A DNA stretch of 64,000 nucleotides from Hymenobacter sp. DG01 (GTDB lineage Bacteria; Bacteroidota; Bacteroidia; Cytophagales; Hymenobacteraceae): assembly GCF_006352025.1 (NCBI RefSeq), contig NZ_CP040936.1, positions 3,784,001 through 3,848,000 of the forward strand, in the 5' to 3' direction. The first letter of the stretch is position 1; each line of letters starts with the position of its first letter. The notes under the pieces are model-generated. The model searched no databases. It was not told the origin of the DNA and saw only the letters and a list, made by a program, of their open reading frames with translations. Of the stretch, positions 1 through 9,118 are shown piece by piece. A program made the translations under genes and the position numbers.

Positions 1-57
1 CGACGCCTAAAATGAGCTGATGAAAGATTGAATAGCTTCCGATGAGCCCATCGGAGG

Positions 58-95
58 GTCATGTAGAGCTTGCTGAGACATCTCTCGTGCTGACG
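58..95 (+). repeat. Dispersed intergenic repeat, single copy
   Basis: This stretch matches the two arms at 62354-62391 and 62409-62447 with a few substitutions, sharing words such as GAGACATCTC and CGTGCTGACG. It is one degenerate unit of a family that occurs elsewhere as inverted pairs. The rest of positions 1-398 shows no convincing gene or RNA. Confidence 0.7.
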
Positions 96-398
96 TGGGG
101 TAGGCGCGCAATGGCTCAGGCGCGCTGCTTTGCTTCTGGTCTGATGCGCCATCGGTGCCCCGGTGTGCTTATGCCGATTTCCGGAAGACCTGTGCCAGAC
201 CATCCCAGGGCGAAACAAGAGCACAACATGGCGTAAAGCGCAAGGCGCTGAAACACAGCACTACCACTATTCCAACAGGCGCTCTGGCTTAATCTTTGAA
301 GACAACTGTTGAGCCGGCAACGCGGCGGGCTACCTGGCTTTAGGTTCCTCACGCAATCTGGCGGCTCCTTGTCTCTCTCCCACTTTACCAACTCCCAC

Positions 399-698
399 AT
401 GCTGAAAGCTCTTCCCTTTGCTGCCTTCCTTGCCGGCGCTACCCTGCTGCTGCTGGATGCGGCTCCGGCCCAGGCCCAGGTAACCATCAACATTGGGCGG
501 CCTGCCCCGCCTCCGCCGGTAGTGGTGGTGCGCGAGGCCCGCCCGGCCCGCCACTGGAAGCACCGCCGCCACTACTACCAGCCCCGCCCCGTCATGCTCG
601 TACCGGCTCAGCCCGTGTACTACGCCCCCCGCGGCCACGGACATGGCCACGGCCCCAAACATGGGCACGGCCGGGGCCACGGCCGCGGACGCCACTAG
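399..698 (+). CDS. Small secreted His/Gly-rich protein
   Basis: This 99-residue protein opens with a hydrophobic signal peptide ending near an AQAQ cleavage site (about residues 1-27). A proline/valine-rich stretch follows, then a basic section rich in His, Arg and Tyr. The C-terminal 25 residues are almost entirely His, Gly, Arg and Lys in repeating GHGHGHG-like units. I chose the ATG at 399 because it starts directly at the signal peptide; an in-frame extension to 309 reads through sequence that does not look coding. The function is unknown. The histidine repeats could bind metal ions, but that is only an inference from composition. It is monocistronic and followed by a strong terminator. 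Confidence 0.7.
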   Translation: MLKALPFAAFLAGATLLLLDAAPAQAQVTINIGRPAPPPPVVVVREARPARHWKHRRHYYQPRPVMLVPAQPVYYAPRGHGHGHGPKHGHGRGHGRGRH

Positions 699-721
699 TC
701 GCCTACCCCCCTCCAAAAGCC

Positions 722-753
722 AAAAGGCTCCTGCACCAGCGGGAGCCTTTTTT
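722..753. terminator. Bidirectional intrinsic terminator
   Basis: AAAAGGCTCC pairs perfectly with GGAGCCTTTT around a 10-base loop, with T runs on both strands. It lies between the convergent His-rich protein gene and the lipoprotein gene and can serve both. Confidence 0.85.
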
Positions 754-837
754 ATAGGCGCATCATCAGCCTCCGGAAGCTGCTGCAAGAGCCGGGCAAA
801 CCTGGGGCTTGCCTACCCCCTCGGATGGCCTGAACCC

Positions 838-1539
838 TTAGCCGGCGGGCTCCGCATCCGGAGGCGGAGAGGGCAGGCTATGCCGGACGCTGTCGAGGCG
901 GGTGTGTTGGAAGCGGCCCTGGGGCGTGAGGCGGTAGGCCGTTACCACGGAATCCTGGTAGTCGGTAACGTAGCTGGAGGGCTCGGAGGCGTCCTGCACC
1001 AGGGCGGTAACCCGCAGCCGGCCATCCGGGTCCAGCCGCATGCCCGCCCGTGCGTACCAGCCTTCGTCGGCCCCGATGGTGGCTACCTGGGTCCAGTCGA
1101 GGAGCTGGCGCCCATCCGGGCTGAAGGTGACGTAGTAGAGGTAGGCATAGTAGTCGTACCCCTGGTAGAGGTAGGATACCAGCCGAAACTTCGGGCAGCT
1201 CACCGTATCGAGGGCGTAGAGGTTCAGGCCGTCCTCCGTTTTTCGGAACATCTCCGGCAGCCGAGGGTACTGGCGGACCAGCCGCGCCACCGCCTTATCG
1301 GGCAGACTCTGCTCCTCCGTCAGCCGGTTGTTCAGGGCCTCCATATCGTACACTGGCAAAGAGCAGGCGCCGGACGCGGGGGTAGGCGCCTCAGCGGTAG
1401 CCGGTTGCGCCACCGAAGCTGCCGAGGCCACCGGCGGCCCTTGCCCTATCTGCTGCTCCGGCGGCGAATTGCTACACCCCGCCGCTCCAAGCCCTGCCAG
1501 GTACAGCAGAAACCGCCTCGCCTTTGTCTGTATATTCAT
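838..1539 (-). CDS. Putative lipoprotein, unknown function
   Basis: This 233-residue protein has a short basic N-region, a hydrophobic core and a lipobox ending GAAGC at about residues 15-19, so it is probably lipid-anchored. A Pro/Ala/Gln-rich linker of about 50 residues follows, then a globular region rich in Tyr and Leu with a YLYQGYDYYAYLYYVTF-like segment. I recognise no family. The ATG at 1539 was preferred to an upstream in-frame ATG at 1599 because the signal peptide begins there. A decayed copy of its 5' end lies at 2434-2540, so the locus was probably once duplicated. It converges on the His-rich gene. Confidence 0.65.
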   Translation of the reverse strand: MNIQTKARRFLLYLAGLGAAGCSNSPPEQQIGQGPPVASAASVAQPATAEAPTPASGACSLPVYDMEALNNRLTEEQSLPDKAVARLVRQYPRLPEMFRKTEDGLNLYALDTVSCPKFRLVSYLYQGYDYYAYLYYVTFSPDGRQLLDWTQVATIGADEGWYARAGMRLDPDGRLRVTALVQDASEPSSYVTDYQDSVVTAYRLTPQGRFQHTRLDSVRHSLPSPPPDAEPAG

Positions 1540-1679
1540 GGGAGGCAAGATATCCTGCGGCGGCAACAGTTGCCAAATGCCGTTGTGCCCGCGCACCAAC
1601 TGTTTCTTATGGGTATTGGTAGTAAGTAAGGCACCAATGGTAAGCCACGTGACATAAGCAAAATAAGCCGCTAGGTGGC

Positions 1680-1738
1680 TACCACATTAAACAACAAAGC
1701 TCCTATAGACTACAGGAGCTTTGTTGTTTAATGTGGTA
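1680..1738. terminator. Long perfect hairpin, probable bidirectional terminator
   Basis: Two 25-base arms (1680-1704 and 1714-1738) are perfectly complementary around a 9-base loop. The distal part of each arm is AT-rich. It sits just downstream of the SHOCT protein gene on the minus strand. Confidence 0.7.
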
Positions 1739-1764
1739 AGATTCCCCAAAGGACCAGGAGTCCC

Positions 1765-2304
1765 TTACTGTCCAGCCAGGATTTTTGCTTTCTCACTCTC
1801 ATATTCTGTTTGAGTGAGGGTGCCATTATCCAATAAGGCTTTAATCTTGTTAAGCCGGTCGTATTTATCGGGTTGTGGTTGGGCTGCCGTTTCTGGTGCC
1901 GCTGATTTACAGGCAGCTACTTCGCATGAGGCTATAGCCTCCTCAATCAGGAGGTTGAAGTTGGTTATCGTTCCGGCCCCTACTGTAAACGTGGTGGTAG
2001 CTTGCCCATGTAACCGGCGGGTGTTTATTTTCTTTACCACCACCGCCAAACCCGCAAGGGAGCGTTTGGCATTGTAGAAGTCCCGGTTACCGGTGGGGTT
2101 ATTGGCCATAGCCGCTCCCCAGCCACCTACCTGCAAATACCGAAAATCACCATTGGGTGCGGAGCCGCGGCCAAGGCGAATTGTGTCGCCGGGATGATAG
2201 GTTATGTTATTGGAGGCCTTATACTCTTCCGGTTTTTGAGCGTGCGCGTGGGTAGTAGCCAGCAGCCCTAAGCCGGCGGAGATGATAGTTCCCAGGAACT
2301 TCAT
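1765..2304 (-). CDS. Secreted SHOCT-domain protein
   Basis: This 179-residue protein has a Sec signal peptide ending at an AHAQ site near residue 23. A middle region of about 100 residues contains GDTIRLGRGSAPNG and a hydrophobic strand; in some Bacteroidetes such proteins are annotated only as hypothetical. The C-terminal 32 residues (YDRLNKIKALLDNGTLTQTE onward) match the SHOCT motif, a short helical domain usually found at C-termini and thought to mediate oligomerisation. The only cysteines are in a CEVAAC pair shortly before it. No enzyme motif is visible. It appears to be monocistronic, ending at the hairpin at 1680-1738. Confidence 0.7.
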   Translation of the reverse strand: MKFLGTIISAGLGLLATTHAHAQKPEEYKASNNITYHPGDTIRLGRGSAPNGDFRYLQVGGWGAAMANNPTGNRDFYNAKRSLAGLAVVVKKINTRRLHGQATTTFTVGAGTITNFNLLIEEAIASCEVAACKSAAPETAAQPQPDKYDRLNKIKALLDNGTLTQTEYESEKAKILAGQ

Positions 2305-2433
2305 AATCTGGATATAAATGAAATTGATTTACCTACTAAGTAAAGGTACTGTCCTGCTAACTTCCAAACAGCCTTCATTAAGGCTTCTGCGGGGCGCAGC
2401 AGGGCACTAAGTAGAATATCCGGCTGGTGCTGC

Positions 2434-2540
2434 CTGACCTACCTGCTGCTCCGGCGGCGAAGTGCTGCACCCCGCCGCCCCAGGCCCTGCCAGATAACAG
2501 AAGAAACGGCTATATCCGGCGGTGGCAATAGTTGCCAAAC
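2434..2540 (-). pseudogene. Decayed copy of a lipoprotein gene 5' end
   Basis: This stretch aligns with about 1441-1578, which covers the signal peptide codons and upstream leader of the neighbouring lipoprotein gene. Shared blocks include CTGCTGCTCCGGCGGCGAA, GCACCCCGCCGC and AGTTGCCAAA. About 38 bases spanning the equivalent of the start codon are missing and the remainder is not open. It is a relic of a second gene copy. The rest of 2305-2604 holds no gene. Confidence 0.65.
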
Positions 2541-2604
2541 ACTACTACACCCTCCAAGGAGGCACAAGTATCTCCTCCGGAGCGGTTAGAAGTGAGCTAA
2601 CAGG

Positions 2605-3207
2605 CTATTCTACCTGCTTCAACGGCACGTTGGCGAAGGTGCCCGTGACGGTGATGTCGCACTTGCGCTTGGGGAAGGTACCGTAGGACACGGTTGGGTC
2701 GCTGGCCCCGGTTAGGGTGGCGGTATAGGTGCCGCTCAGGAGCTGCCGCTTGGCATCGTAGCTGCTGATGGCGAGGCTGCCCGTAACGTACTGCATGCTG
2801 CTGGGGTAGATGATGGTACCGCCGCCCCGGCTTTCGGGCAGGTCGTAGTAGTAGTTTACATCCGCATCCAGGGTCCCGTTACCGATGGTTTTGAGCGTAT
2901 AACTTCCGGTGAGAGTGGCAGGCAGTTTGGTACGCTCCAGCGCGAAGTTGATACCCTCGGTAGTGGTGGCGGGTTGTACGCCTACGGATAGGCTCTGGGC
3001 GCTCTGGGTCACGAAGGCCTCTAACTGCTTCGCCTGAAACGTGGTATCCCGGTGCTGGCCGTTGTCCTGGTACACAATGGAGCGGCTATAGGTAACTGCG
3101 GGCTCCGGCAGTGGCTCGGGCGTCTGTTCCCGGTCATCCTTATCACAACCAGCGGTAAAGGTCAGCGTCAGGCCCAGCAGTAGCGAGAGAGTAGCGTTGT
3201 ATTTCAT
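2605..3207 (-). CDS. Putative lipoprotein, unknown function
   Basis: This 200-residue protein begins with a lipoprotein signal whose lipobox reads FTAGC, with the Cys at residue 20, followed by an acidic DKDD stretch that would favour surface or retained outer-membrane placement. A Pro/Glu linker leads to a beta-rich domain with many Thr/Ser/Tyr residues. The last third contains LLSGTYTATLTGAS and TVTGTFANVPL, a repeat style common in Bacteroidetes lipocalin-like or DUF-type lipoproteins. I cannot assign a family. A modest GC-rich hairpin at about 3294-3317 lies between this gene's start and the end of the next minus-strand gene. Confidence 0.65.
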   Translation of the reverse strand: MKYNATLSLLLGLTLTFTAGCDKDDREQTPEPLPEPAVTYSRSIVYQDNGQHRDTTFQAKQLEAFVTQSAQSLSVGVQPATTTEGINFALERTKLPATLTGSYTLKTIGNGTLDADVNYYYDLPESRGGGTIIYPSSMQYVTGSLAISSYDAKRQLLSGTYTATLTGASDPTVSYGTFPKRKCDITVTGTFANVPLKQVE

Positions 3208-3380
3208 AAGGAATAGAGCAGTGTAGAAACGCTATATAGACAATTGTGCCAAGTCGTGCCGCTGACTTTGTGGTTCCTTCTTGAATGAAAAACGCCGCCC
3301 GGATTTTTCCAAGCGGCGCGGTTTCGGTTTGCCGCGTTGCAAGTTACGCTACGTTATGTTAGAATCGTGCTAAATGGGTG

Positions 3381-4559
3381 TTAAAAAGGCAAGTCATTAT
3401 CATCGTCTGTAGGAATATTTGCAGCATTATTTATTTTCATATATTCCCCTATTTTTATTTCCTGAAGTTTTAATGGTATTAAGAAGTGTTCTTTTGTTAA
3501 GTATAAATCTTCGATGGCATCGTATATTGATTCTCTTATCTTAAGATTTAATTGCTTGAAATCGTCCCACTCTTTTTCTATTCCATTTACTGTCATGTAA
3601 TATATGCTTAAATAAAACTTATTGTCATTCCTTACTAATGCAACTCTTTTATTTGAATACCTGTCTAATACACGAATATCTGCAACTTCTTTCAATTCGA
3701 TTATCTTGAAGTCGCCTAATAGTTCCGGTAAACTAATAATTGAAGTAGTAATTAATGATTTATAATTAATGTTTTCTTCTTTCAGTGATAGTAAAAACTC
3801 TATTACTCTTCTGAATTTAACAGCGCCTTTCGCTATTTCCTTTACATCAGTATTCTGAATTGAGGTCATGATTGCAGTTTGTATATCTGCTAGCTGACTA
3901 GACAAAAACTGAATTTGTTTTTCCTCATTGTGCTTTTGCCGTTGTTCAGCCAATAATCTTTGAAATAATCCTGACCATTGTTTTCGTAGATGATTCTCTA
4001 TGTCCTCAGATTTAGAAAATCCCTGAATGCTATTATTATCCGTTAATTGGCGAATGAAGTTTATAAATTCGAATATGTATACAGCTGTTTCTGGTTTTTC
4101 TATTGAAGGAAATTCTATCTTAGATAAAATATTTTTATTCTTATTTTTTTCATAGACTAAATGATCATGCATTACTCTATTGTCTATGAATGTAAATATT
4201 GGTATTTTATGTTCGATAGCCTTCATTACTTCTAGTTGTGTAATAGATAACTCTGATGGATTTTCTAAAAGTTTTTTATTGCGACTAGCATCCCTTACCT
4301 TTTCAATATCAATATATTCAAGCGCTTTGGGTATTATTTTGCCGCCAAATCTAGATCCTATGATAACGATAGCTACATCGCAGTTAGAAACTTCCTGTAC
4401 ACAGCTTGTGTGAGTGTGCATCCTAGGGTCATATAGAACATCTGAGTTTTCGCTGGTTATTGGATCATAGCCTAAGCTGGAACAAAAGTTTCTTAGCTGT
4501 GAACGTAGTAACCCTAAATCATAAGAAGTAGAAGAAACAAATATCTTAAGGCTGGCCAT
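3381..4559 (-). CDS. DUF4062 protein with SSB-like C-terminal tip
   Basis: This 392-residue protein begins with a DUF4062 domain: KIFVSST at residues 5-11, a helix with LLRSQLR, and the DVAIVIIGSRFGG strand-turn at 61-73, extending to about residue 190. DUF4062 is a Rossmann-like, TIR/SLOG-like N-terminal domain often found in proteins of suspected defence or signalling function. A probable coiled coil covers about 200-240 and an uncharacterised domain follows. The last residues, TDDDNDLPF, closely resemble the acidic tip of single-stranded DNA-binding protein (SSB). Sampled lines of the gene are roughly 22-43% G+C, far below its neighbours, which suggests horizontal acquisition. No partner gene of similar composition is adjacent, so it appears to act alone. 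The domain call is firm; the function is open. Confidence 0.8.
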   Translation of the reverse strand: MASLKIFVSSTSYDLGLLRSQLRNFCSSLGYDPITSENSDVLYDPRMHTHTSCVQEVSNCDVAIVIIGSRFGGKIIPKALEYIDIEKVRDASRNKKLLENPSELSITQLEVMKAIEHKIPIFTFIDNRVMHDHLVYEKNKNKNILSKIEFPSIEKPETAVYIFEFINFIRQLTDNNSIQGFSKSEDIENHLRKQWSGLFQRLLAEQRQKHNEEKQIQFLSSQLADIQTAIMTSIQNTDVKEIAKGAVKFRRVIEFLLSLKEENINYKSLITTSIISLPELLGDFKIIELKEVADIRVLDRYSNKRVALVRNDNKFYLSIYYMTVNGIEKEWDDFKQLNLKIRESIYDAIEDLYLTKEHFLIPLKLQEIKIGEYMKINNAANIPTDDDNDLPF

Positions 4560-4582
4560 TTAATTTCTTATTAAGAAGAACT

Positions 4583-4623
4583 AAATAAAAGAGAGGGCAA
4601 CATAATTGCCCTCTCTTTTATTT
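4583..4623 (-). terminator. Intrinsic terminator of nrdA
   Basis: Two 18-base arms are perfectly complementary around a five-base loop (CATAA), with A/T-rich ends giving a T run on either strand. It begins 17 bases beyond the nrdA stop codon and insulates nrdA from the DUF4062 gene. Confidence 0.9.
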
Positions 4624-4639
4624 GAATTTGCGAAAATAT

Positions 4640-7021
4640 TTACGAACCACACGCCTCGCAGGCGTCTGGATTATCCAGGGAGCAGGCCATGTCGGAGGCG
4701 TTCTGGGCCGATACGTTCAGCGGCTCCAGGGTCTCGGCGGCTTGCTTTTGCACCGTGAACTTGATGGCATCCACGGCAGCTTTGGTGCGCAGGTAGTACA
4801 TGCCGGTTTTCAGGCCCTTCTTCCAGCTGTGGAAGTGCATGCTGGTGAGCTTACCGAAGTTCACGTTCAGCACGTGCAGGTTCAGGCTCTGGCTCTGGCA
4901 GATGTACGCGCCGCGGTCGGCCGACATATCAATAATGCGGCGCTGCGAAATCTCCCACACCGTCTTGTACAAGTCCTTGATGTTCTGCGGAATGTTCGGG
5001 ATGTCCTGCACCGAGCCGTTGGCGGCAATGATGGCGTTCTTCATCTGGTCGTTCCACAGGCCCAGCTTCACCAGGTCCTTGAGCAGGTGCTTGTTCACCA
5101 CCATGAACTCCCCGCTCAGCACGCGGCGCACATAAATGTTGGAGGTGTAGGGCTCAAACGACTCGTTGTTACCCAGAATCTGGGCCGTAGAAGCTGTGGG
5201 CATGGGCGCTACCAGCAGGGAGTTACGTACGCCGTGCTCCATTACCTGAGCACGCAGCGTTTCCCAATCCCAGCGGCCCGACTCCGGCGTTACGCCCCAC
5301 ATATCGAACTGGAACTGGCCCTTGCTCAGCGGCGAGCCGGGGAAGGTTTCGTAGTGCCCGTCCTTGATGGCTAGGTCCTTGGAGGCCGTCATGGCCGCGA
5401 AGTAGATGGTCTCGAAGATATCCTTGTTCAGGCCCGCTGCCTCGTCGCTCTCGAAGGGCATGCGCAGGGCAATGAACGTATCGGCGAGCCCCTGCACGCC
5501 CAGCCCGATGGGGCGGTGGCGGCGGTTGCTGCGTTCAGCTTCGGCTACGGGGTAGTAGTTGATGTCGATGACCTTATTGAGGTTCATCGTGGCGTGGTAG
5601 GTTACCTCGTAGAGCTTCTGGTGGTCGAAGATCAGGTTACCGGCTTCGTCGGGGCGCACGTAGCGGGGCAGGGCCAACGAGGCCAGGTTGCACACGGCTA
5701 CCTCGTCCTTGTCGGTGTACTCCATAATCTCGGTGCACAAGTTCGACGACTTAATGGTACCGAGGTTTTTCTGGTTGCTCTTGTTGTTGGCGGCGTCCTT
5801 GAACAGCATGTAGGGCGTGCCGGTCTCGGTCTGGCTTTCCAGAATGGCAAACCACAGGTCCTGGGCCTTAATGGTTTTGCGGCCGCGGCCCTCACGCTCA
5901 TACTTCTGGTAGAGGCGCTCGAACTCCTCGCCGTAGCACTCATCGAGGCCGGGGCACTCGTTGGGGCACATCAGCGTCCAGTCGCCGTTGGCTTCCACGC
6001 GCTTCATGAACAGGTCGGGCGTCCAGAGGGCGTAGAACAAGTCGCGGGCGCGCATCTCCTCCTTGCCGTGGTTCTTTTTCAGGTCCAGGAAGTCGAAGAT
6101 ATCGGCGTGCCAAGGCTCCAGGTAAATAGCGAAAGCACCCTTGCGCTTGCCGCCGCCCTGGTCCACGTAGCGGGCCGTATCGTTGAACACCTTCAGCATG
6201 GGTGTGAGGCCGTTGGAGGTGCCGTTGGTGCCTTTGATGTAAGAGCCCGTGGCGCGCACGTTGTGCACGGCCAGGCCAATACCACCGGCGCTCTGCGAAA
6301 TCAGGGCGCAATTCTTCAGCGTGTCGTAAATGCCCTCAATCGAGTCATCCTTCATCGTGAGCAGGAAGCACGAGCTGAGCTGGGGCTTGGGCGTACCGGC
6401 ATTGAAGAGGGTAGGCGTAGCGTGGGTAAACCACCGCTCGCTCATCAGGTTATATGTTTCAATGGCCGACGCAATGTCTTCCTTGTGAATACCCACGGCC
6501 ACGCGCATCAGCATGTGCTGGGGCCGCTCTACTACCTTGCCATCGAGGCGCAGCAGGTAGGAGCGCTCCAGGGTCTTGAAGCCGAAGTAGTCGTAGTTGT
6601 AGTCCCGGTCGTAGATAATGGCCGAGTCGAGGGTAGCCGCGTGGGCATGCACGATTTCCCATACGTCCTGGGCAATCAGCGAGGCGTTTTCGCCCGTCTT
6701 GGGGTCCTCGTAGGTGTGCAGCCGCTTCATGGTGCTGCTGAACGACTTGCTGGTGACCTTGTGCAGGTTGCTCACGGCAATGCGCGCGGCCAGAATGGCG
6801 TAGTCGGGGTGCTTGGTCGTGAGCGAGGCCGCCGTTTCGGCTGCCAGGTTATCCAGCTCCACGGTAGTTACGCCGTCGTAAATGCCGTCGATAACCTTCT
6901 TGGCTACCTCAATCGGGGAAATGAAGTTCTGGTTGAGCCCGTAGCAGAGCTTTTCGATGCGGGCCGTGACTTTATCGAATTTCACGGACTCGCGGCGGCC
7001 GTCGCGTTTGATTACCAACAT
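4640..7021 (-). CDS. nrdA: Ribonucleoside-diphosphate reductase alpha subunit (class I)
   Basis: NrdA reduces ribonucleoside diphosphates to deoxyribonucleotides together with the radical-bearing NrdB. The 793-residue protein starts with an ATP-cone ([20 protein letters not shown], residues 4-23) for allosteric control. The barrel contains the [19 protein letters not shown] and SAGGIGL segments, the catalytic SNLCTE motif, and the [17 protein letters not shown] loop. The C-terminus carries the mobile redox pair in CEACGS. I chose the ATG at 7021 over an upstream one at 7084 because the family begins with a short strand like LVIKRDG. nrdB lies 3.7 kb away on the same strand with two unrelated genes between, so the two are not co-transcribed here. 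Confidence 0.97.
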   Translation of the reverse strand: MLVIKRDGRRESVKFDKVTARIEKLCYGLNQNFISPIEVAKKVIDGIYDGVTTVELDNLAAETAASLTTKHPDYAILAARIAVSNLHKVTSKSFSSTMKRLHTYEDPKTGENASLIAQDVWEIVHAHAATLDSAIIYDRDYNYDYFGFKTLERSYLLRLDGKVVERPQHMLMRVAVGIHKEDIASAIETYNLMSERWFTHATPTLFNAGTPKPQLSSCFLLTMKDDSIEGIYDTLKNCALISQSAGGIGLAVHNVRATGSYIKGTNGTSNGLTPMLKVFNDTARYVDQGGGKRKGAFAIYLEPWHADIFDFLDLKKNHGKEEMRARDLFYALWTPDLFMKRVEANGDWTLMCPNECPGLDECYGEEFERLYQKYEREGRGRKTIKAQDLWFAILESQTETGTPYMLFKDAANNKSNQKNLGTIKSSNLCTEIMEYTDKDEVAVCNLASLALPRYVRPDEAGNLIFDHQKLYEVTYHATMNLNKVIDINYYPVAEAERSNRRHRPIGLGVQGLADTFIALRMPFESDEAAGLNKDIFETIYFAAMTASKDLAIKDGHYETFPGSPLSKGQFQFDMWGVTPESGRWDWETLRAQVMEHGVRNSLLVAPMPTASTAQILGNNESFEPYTSNIYVRRVLSGEFMVVNKHLLKDLVKLGLWNDQMKNAIIAANGSVQDIPNIPQNIKDLYKTVWEISQRRIIDMSADRGAYICQSQSLNLHVLNVNFGKLTSMHFHSWKKGLKTGMYYLRTKAAVDAIKFTVQKQAAETLEPLNVSAQNASDMACSLDNPDACEACGS

Positions 7022-7399
7022 AGGCGTAGCAGGTTGATGTGGTAGTAGAAGTATGAGTACGGCCGGAGCAGGCCAGCCAAACAATTCAGGTAAACACTCG
7101 GGCGCTTCCCTACCCCCGGAGGCAAGGTCAACGGTTCCGAAGATATCCGTCTGGAAAGGTCAGGACAAACCTATTCTTTGGAAGTTTTCCACATACCGCT
7201 AAAAGGCTAGTGCTTAGGCGGTTTTTGTTATTTGCACACGGCTATATAGCCGACTAAAACAGTTGGAAATTGAGTTGCTGATTTCCGGGAGAAGTGGTAT
7301 TGGCGGTGGCCGCCACCAGGGCCCTGGGCGAAAACAGAACCGGCCCGCTCCTTCGGGAGCAGGCCGGTTAGGCAGGCGCGGCAGCGGCAGGGTGCGGCG
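7022..7399 (-). promoter_or_regulatory. nrdA upstream region with -7 element and palindrome
   Basis: On the minus strand TAGGTTTG at 7166-7173 fits the Bacteroidetes -7 consensus TAnnTTTG, about 145 bases before the nrdA start. No clear -33 TTTG is at the expected distance. Further upstream, 7239-7252 is a perfect 14-base palindrome, CGGCTATATAGCCG, a possible operator. It does not match the NrdR box consensus well. The distal part holds the CotH gene's terminator. Confidence 0.45.
7335..7369 (-). terminator. Terminator of the CotH gene
   Basis: AACCGGCC-GCTCC pairs with GGAGC-GGCCGGTT around a TTCG loop, with a single mismatch in the stem, and is followed on the minus strand by GTTTTCG. It lies 30 bases beyond the CotH stop codon. 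Confidence 0.8.
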
Positions 7400-9118
7400 C
7401 TAGTTAAGCACCAGCTTTTCCGTCCGGATCAGCGCCCCTGTTTTGATAGTAGCCACGTACAGGCCCTTGCGCAGAGCCCGGACATCTACCCGGTTGCGCG
7501 GGCCCTGCAGGGTAGCCTGCAGCACCACTCGCCCACTCAAATCCCGGATGCTCAACTCCTGGGTGCCTGCCCCGGCTTCCACCATCAGGTAGTCCTCGGC
7601 GGGGTTGGGGTAGAGCTTCAGGGCGTTGGCAGCCGCAGAGGGGGTAGCGGCCAGAGCCGGGCTGCACGACTGACTGAAAGTGGCATCCAGGAAGCGCAGG
7701 CGGTTCTGCAGCCAGGTAGCGGTGTACTCCAGCTGGTCTTCCTTGGCCTCGAACTGGGCCCAGGCCAGGTTTTCCCGCTCGTAGGCATTGTTGGCCGCCA
7801 GGTAGCCCATCGTCGTCCGGAACTTGTCCATGATGTGAGTCTCCGTGATAACCGAAGTCCGCAGCTCGGCCCAGCGGCTGCGCAGGCGCGCCCGGAATCC
7901 GTTGGGCGAGCAGTCTTGCTGCAGCCGGTCGTAGAAGCCGTTGGAGAGAATATCGTCCACGGTACCGGTTTCATAGCCCCGCCAGTCCGTGCCGAACACA
8001 CCATCCAGGTCCCAGGGCACGTAGTAGTACGGCTCGCCCTGCTTGTACTTGGCGATGTAGAGGTTCTTGGCCGTGTTGTCGGTGGCCCGCGTCAGGTTCA
8101 GGAGAATGAAATAATCGACGGCGTTATTGAGGTTGAACTTCTGCTGGTAGCCGGCGAAGAAATCCTGGTCAGAACTCTTGTGCACAAACTCCACGAAGCG
8201 GTGGAGGTTGGTCCAGTCTATCTTTTCCTCAGGGTGCTTGTATTCAAATCCGCCCCAGATTTCGCTGGTGTTGCTGAACGGGGGCAGGCCCGTGAAATCA
8301 GTGCCTTCTTCGCGGGCTCCGCCCTTGTACAGCTCACCGGTAATACCGTTGTTGTATTTCTTAAGCTTGAGCTGCTTGCGGTCAATCCGCTCACTCAGGG
8401 CGTAAATGCCCCGGTACTCCTCGTTGATGAAGACCTCCACGTACTGAATGGCAATGCCGTTTTTGGCCTCGGGCTCCTGGTTCTTGTAGTAGATCTGGTG
8501 TATCTCCTGCCACAGCTCGTTGGCCACCTTGCTGCGTAGGCGCAGGGGCTCGTTGTACATGGCCTGCAGGTTGTACTTATTGTCGGTGCGCATGCCCAGC
8601 AGGCTCACGTCGGCCGAGCTGGCCCCCGTGGTGTCGGCCCAGAAGCTCAGCTCGAATGACTTTTTGGGGTAGGTCTGGCTCCAGCCCCCGCGTATTTCTA
8701 TGCCCATGCCGGATTCCGTAACCTTGCCACTGGGCTCTACCAGCGAGAACTGCGCGTACACCGACGGGCTGTCCACGATATCCTTCCGGGTAGCAACGCG
8801 CAGAATCGGGAGCTGGGTAAAGTACACCGTATAGGCCGTGTTGGCCAGCCGGACTTTATAGGAAGAATCCGTCTGGATGCTTTGCACGGGCTGCTCAAAC
8901 ACGTACGCGTCATCCAGCGCGAGGTGGCTTTTGGTGTGGGTGCTTTCCGTGTTAATCAGGTCCGTGTTCTGATTAACGATGATGATTTTCTTTTTAGCGT
9001 CAATGTGATAAAACCGGGAGGCAATGGAGAGGGTGTCGGCCCCGTGTACGGCGCTGGTGCCCAATGCAGTGGCAATACCGGCAAGTAGAAATACACGTTT
9101 AGTAAAGAGTTGAAGCAT
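7400..9118 (-). CDS. CotH-family protein with T9SS sorting domain
   Basis: This 572-residue protein has a Sec signal peptide (about 1-26), then a beta region, and a CotH domain from about residue 115 to 470. Recognisable CotH features are GIEIRGGWSQTYPKKSFELS, the YNLQAMYNEPLRLRSKVANEL segment, and VPWDLDGVFG, where the aspartates of a kinase-like metal site would lie. CotH proteins are atypical secreted protein kinases in spore formers; the role in Bacteroidetes is not established. The final 75 residues (LKLYPNPAEDYL to the end) are a Por/T9SS C-terminal sorting domain, so it is exported across the outer membrane and probably surface-attached. It is transcribed alone. Confidence 0.88.
   Translation of the reverse strand: MLQLFTKRVFLLAGIATALGTSAVHGADTLSIASRFYHIDAKKKIIIVNQNTDLINTESTHTKSHLALDDAYVFEQPVQSIQTDSSYKVRLANTAYTVYFTQLPILRVATRKDIVDSPSVYAQFSLVEPSGKVTESGMGIEIRGGWSQTYPKKSFELSFWADTTGASSADVSLLGMRTDNKYNLQAMYNEPLRLRSKVANELWQEIHQIYYKNQEPEAKNGIAIQYVEVFINEEYRGIYALSERIDRKQLKLKKYNNGITGELYKGGAREEGTDFTGLPPFSNTSEIWGGFEYKHPEEKIDWTNLHRFVEFVHKSSDQDFFAGYQQKFNLNNAVDYFILLNLTRATDNTAKNLYIAKYKQGEPYYYVPWDLDGVFGTDWRGYETGTVDDILSNGFYDRLQQDCSPNGFRARLRSRWAELRTSVITETHIMDKFRTTMGYLAANNAYERENLAWAQFEAKEDQLEYTATWLQNRLRFLDATFSQSCSPALAATPSAAANALKLYPNPAEDYLMVEAGAGTQELSIRDLSGRVVLQATLQGPRNRVDVRALRKGLYVATIKTGALIRTEKLVLN

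Noticed and set aside
5516..7045. A 509-residue plus-strand frame opposite nrdA
   Set aside because: nrdA is certain on the other strand. The antisense product has composition typical of shadow frames and no signature.
7239..7252. NrdR box upstream of nrdA
   Set aside because: The sequence is a perfect palindrome but lacks the ACAC/GTGT ends of NrdR boxes and has no second copy at the usual spacing, so it is reported only as a palindrome.
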